NCBI GenBank assembly: GCA_023438965.1
Contig: JAEXPB010000067.1
Span: 1 to 8,175, forward strand
DNA from: Bacillota bacterium
Lineage (GTDB): Bacteria; Bacillota; Clostridia; Saccharofermentanales; UBA5734
Reading direction: 5' to 3'
Length of the DNA: 8,175 nt
Shown: positions 6,363-8,175 of the stretch, piece after piece
Position numbering within the stretch: the first letter of the stretch is position 1
Layout: each line of letters starts with the position of its first letter
The notes under the pieces: model-generated
Seen by the model: only the letters and a program-made list of their open reading frames with translations
What the model was told of the DNA's origin: nothing
Database searches by the model: none
Translations under genes and position numbers: made by a program

Positions 6363-7187
6363 ATGCGTATAGTGGATTTTGCCGATCTGTACAAAATGGA
6401 CTATTCGATCGTGCGAATCGTCCCCTGCTACCACAAATGGTATGACCAGAATAGCTGGACAACGCCGGAAGGCGGCCGTCCCAACAGCGGCCTGATGTTT
6501 TTTGCCGACTGCGAAACAGAATACCTGATCAAAGACCGGCCGCTCTTCCGGGCGCACCGCGGCGAGATCTCCTATGTGCCGCAGAAGGGTGTCTACTCCT
6601 GCCGTTTCCTCAACTGCGGCACTGCAGTGCGCAGCAATGAATACCTAATCAATTTTGAATTGTTCGACGCCGACAACCAGCCGTTTACACTGGCCGGCAG
6701 CGTCCGGGTGATCCATCCGCGCGACAGCGCCTGGTACCTGAAGCAATTCGAGGAGATCCTGCTGCTGTTCCATCAGAGCGCGGCGCCGATCAGCCGGATC
6801 AAGGCCCTGCTCTTCAACCTGCTGACCGACCTGTCGCTGGAGCTGCGCAAAGAACACTTTGCGATCGGCCGTTTCGCCGGCATTTCCAAAGGCATCCTGC
6901 ATCTGGAACAGCATTACGCCGCGGAGATCAACATCGGTGATCTGGCGGCAATGTGCCATACCAGCGAAACGAGCTTCCGCCGGCTTTTCAAGCAATATGC
7001 CGGCATGTCGCCGCTGGCGTATGCGAATTGGCTGCGCATGAGCAAGGCCCGGTTGCTGCTGGAAAGCGGCGCAATGTCGGTTAGTGAGGTGGCCGCATCG
7101 CTCGGGTATGACGACCCTTCCTATTTCAGCCGGCTGTTCAAGCACAAGACCGGCCAGCTGCCCAAGGATATGCTGCGGGTTAAGTAA
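6363..7187 (+). CDS. AraC-family transcriptional regulator
   Basis: This 274-residue DNA-binding regulator probably senses a sugar and controls the divergent cluster. The N-terminal part (about 40-115) is consistent with the cupin-like effector-binding domain of the family. The C-terminal AraC/XylS domain has two helix-turn-helix units: IGDLAAMCHTSETSFRRLF (191-209) and VSEVAASLGYDDPSYFSRLF (240-259). The second includes the highly conserved LGY followed by D-x-SYFSRLFK, the family signature. The frame could begin at TTG 6339, but GGCGG at 6351-6355 stands seven bases before the ATG at 6363, and the best promoter match would start transcription after 6339, so the ATG is chosen. The regulator is the only plus-strand gene. 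It is divergent from the dehydrogenase cluster and convergent with the transporter gene, so it may control both. The family is certain; targets and effector are inferred. Confidence 0.92.
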   Translation: MRIVDFADLYKMDYSIVRIVPCYHKWYDQNSWTTPEGGRPNSGLMFFADCETEYLIKDRPLFRAHRGEISYVPQKGVYSCRFLNCGTAVRSNEYLINFELFDADNQPFTLAGSVRVIHPRDSAWYLKQFEEILLLFHQSAAPISRIKALLFNLLTDLSLELRKEHFAIGRFAGISKGILHLEQHYAAEINIGDLAAMCHTSETSFRRLFKQYAGMSPLAYANWLRMSKARLLLESGAMSVSEVAASLGYDDPSYFSRLFKHKTGQLPKDMLRVK

Positions 7188-7258
7188 GCCAGGCGATCAG
7201 ACCGCCGCGGATGTCGGACCGTCCAGACGGTTGGCTGTCCGGTAATCGTTTGGGATAC

Positions 7259-7289
7259 AAAAAAGGAGGACTGGTATGACCGGTCCTCC
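7259..7289 (-). terminator. Rho-independent terminator after the ABC permease gene
   Basis: On the minus strand GGAGGAC (7289-7283 read as its complement) pairs with GTCCTCC (7271-7265). The stem lengthens to 11 pairs with one G-T pair, closes a three-base loop, and is followed by TTTTTT. It begins 23 bp after the permease stop codon and closes the transporter operon. The same stem could also slow plus-strand transcripts from the regulator gene, but on that strand there is no T-run after it. Confidence 0.88.
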
Positions 7290-7312
7290 CTTGCCCTTTG
7301 GAAAACAAATGC

Positions 7313-8175
7313 TTATCCCTTGACCGAGCCGATCATGACGCCTTTTTCGAAGAATTTCTGCAAGAAGGGATAGATCAGCATCATCGGCACGGTCGAAGCG
7401 ACAATCACGCAGTATTTGATCAAGTCGAGTGATTTCTGGACTTTCAGCAACTCGGCGATGGCTTCGGCGTCGAGATCGCCGCTCATCAAGGCCGTCGTGG
7501 TCAGCTGGCTCTGGACCAGGATTTCGCGCAGGAACAGCTGGAGCGGGAATTTGGCGCGGTCGTTCAGGTAGATCATCGCGCCGAAGTACGAATTCCAGTG
7601 ACCGACGCCATAGTAGAGCATCATGACCACGATGATCGGTTTGGCCAGCGGCAAGATGATTTTCAGGAAGATCCGGAAATCATTGCAGCCGTCGATCCGG
7701 GCCGCTTCCTGCAATTCTTTGGAAATCGAGGCGAAAAAGGTCCGGCAGACGATCAGGTTATAGGTCGACAGCAGGCCGCCGACCAGCATGACCGTTCGCG
7801 TATCGAGCAGGCCGAGTGACTTGATGTTCAGGTAAGCCGGAACCAGCCCGCCGCTGAAATACATCGTGATGATGAACATGGCCATGAAATAGCCGCGGCC
7901 GGGCAGGTCCTTGCGCGCCAGGGAATAGGCGCAGGGCAGCGTGACCAGGAGATTGAGGAAGGTGCCGGCAAAGGTGTAGAAAATCGTGTTGGCGTAGCCG
8001 GTCCAGATCTCGCGGTAGCGGAAGATGTATTCATAACCGCCGATATTGAAGCCGATGGGCAGGAGAATCATCTTGCCGGTCGTCACGGCATTGGCATCGC
8101 TGACGGATGCACTGAGCACATAGATCAGCGGATAGATCGTCACGATGAAAATGATCGCCAGAATGGCATAAATGA
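7313..8175 (-). CDS. Carbohydrate ABC transporter permease, LplC/YtcP-like (CUT1), 5' end cut by the window
   Basis: This is the inner-membrane permease subunit of a sugar importer. The frame stays open to the right edge (286 residues seen); an internal GTG at 8143 would cut the first membrane segment, so it is not the true start. Probably only a few to about 20 residues are missing, since relatives have about 290-305. Six membrane segments are visible near residues 3-22, 60-85, 95-115, 126-147, 175-195 and 252-270 of the visible part. The cytoplasmic EAA loop that docks to the ATPase is clear: EAARIDG (156-162) and then ILP (173-175). The sequence SGGLVPAYL (107-115) and the C-terminus ending FEKGVMIGSVKG are typical of the LplC branch. 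The partner permease and binding protein would lie upstream, outside the window. This is the last gene of its operon, followed by a terminator. Confidence 0.93.
   Translation of the reverse strand, partial: IYAILAIIFIVTIYPLIYVLSASVSDANAVTTGKMILLPIGFNIGGYEYIFRYREIWTGYANTIFYTFAGTFLNLLVTLPCAYSLARKDLPGRGYFMAMFIITMYFSGGLVPAYLNIKSLGLLDTRTVMLVGGLLSTYNLIVCRTFFASISKELQEAARIDGCNDFRIFLKIILPLAKPIIVVMMLYYGVGHWNSYFGAMIYLNDRAKFPLQLFLREILVQSQLTTTALMSGDLDAEAIAELLKVQKSLDLIKYCVIVASTVPMMLIYPFLQKFFEKGVMIGSVKG

Noticed and set aside
7215..7241. Palindromic sequence ACCGTC-CA-GACGGT and alternative CGGAC/GTCCG pairing after the regulator gene.
   Set aside because: The inner arms leave a two-base loop and no T-run follows on the plus strand, so it is not a convincing terminator for the regulator.
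1..8175. tRNA or rRNA genes, CRISPR arrays, insertion sequences, attachment sites or phage genes.
   Set aside because: I saw no clover-leaf sequence, no regularly spaced repeats, no transposase or integrase frame and no long terminal repeats.

Overview
The window is about 8.2 kb of GC-rich bacterial DNA. All eight genes have recognisable families. Strong GGAGG-type ribosome binding sites, stem plus U-tract terminators and an LplC/YtcP-like permease suggest a high-GC member of the Bacillota (Clostridia or Paenibacillus-like) or another carbohydrate-scavenging anaerobe such as a spirochaete. This placement is an inference, because no ribosomal or housekeeping marker is present.

Layout. Six genes lie head to tail on the minus strand. 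In transcription order they are: a Gfo/Idh/MocA dehydrogenase (4998-6131), two paralogous xylose-isomerase-like TIM-barrel isomerases/epimerases (4183-4965 and 3345-4127), a class I mannose-6-phosphate-isomerase homologue (2179-3273), a short protein related to FAD oxidoreductases (1316-2134), and a full FAD-dependent oxidoreductase that runs off the left edge (1-1334). Gaps are short and the last two genes overlap by 19 bp. An AraC-family regulator (6363-7187, plus strand) is divergent from this cluster, with a 231-bp control region between them. To the right, on the minus strand, is the end of a second operon: a CUT1-type sugar ABC transporter permease (7313 to the right edge), closed by a clear terminator that lies convergent with the regulator gene.

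How it may work together. The permease would belong to an importer for an oligosaccharide or glycoside. The regulator probably senses a sugar and activates the catabolic cluster from a promoter with a perfect -10 and a poor -35. The dehydrogenase, the two isomerase-like proteins and the flavoproteins together resemble oxidation-assisted sugar processing, where a sugar hydroxyl is oxidised before epimerisation, elimination or cleavage. The PMI homologue would feed a hexose phosphate into glycolysis. The actual substrate cannot be read from the sequence.

Points of most interest are the degenerate flavoprotein coupled to a complete one, the paired isomerases of equal length with a changed motif next to a metal ligand in one of them, an intrinsic terminator placed inside the cluster just before the PMI gene, and a strong dyad in the 5' leader of the dehydrogenase gene.
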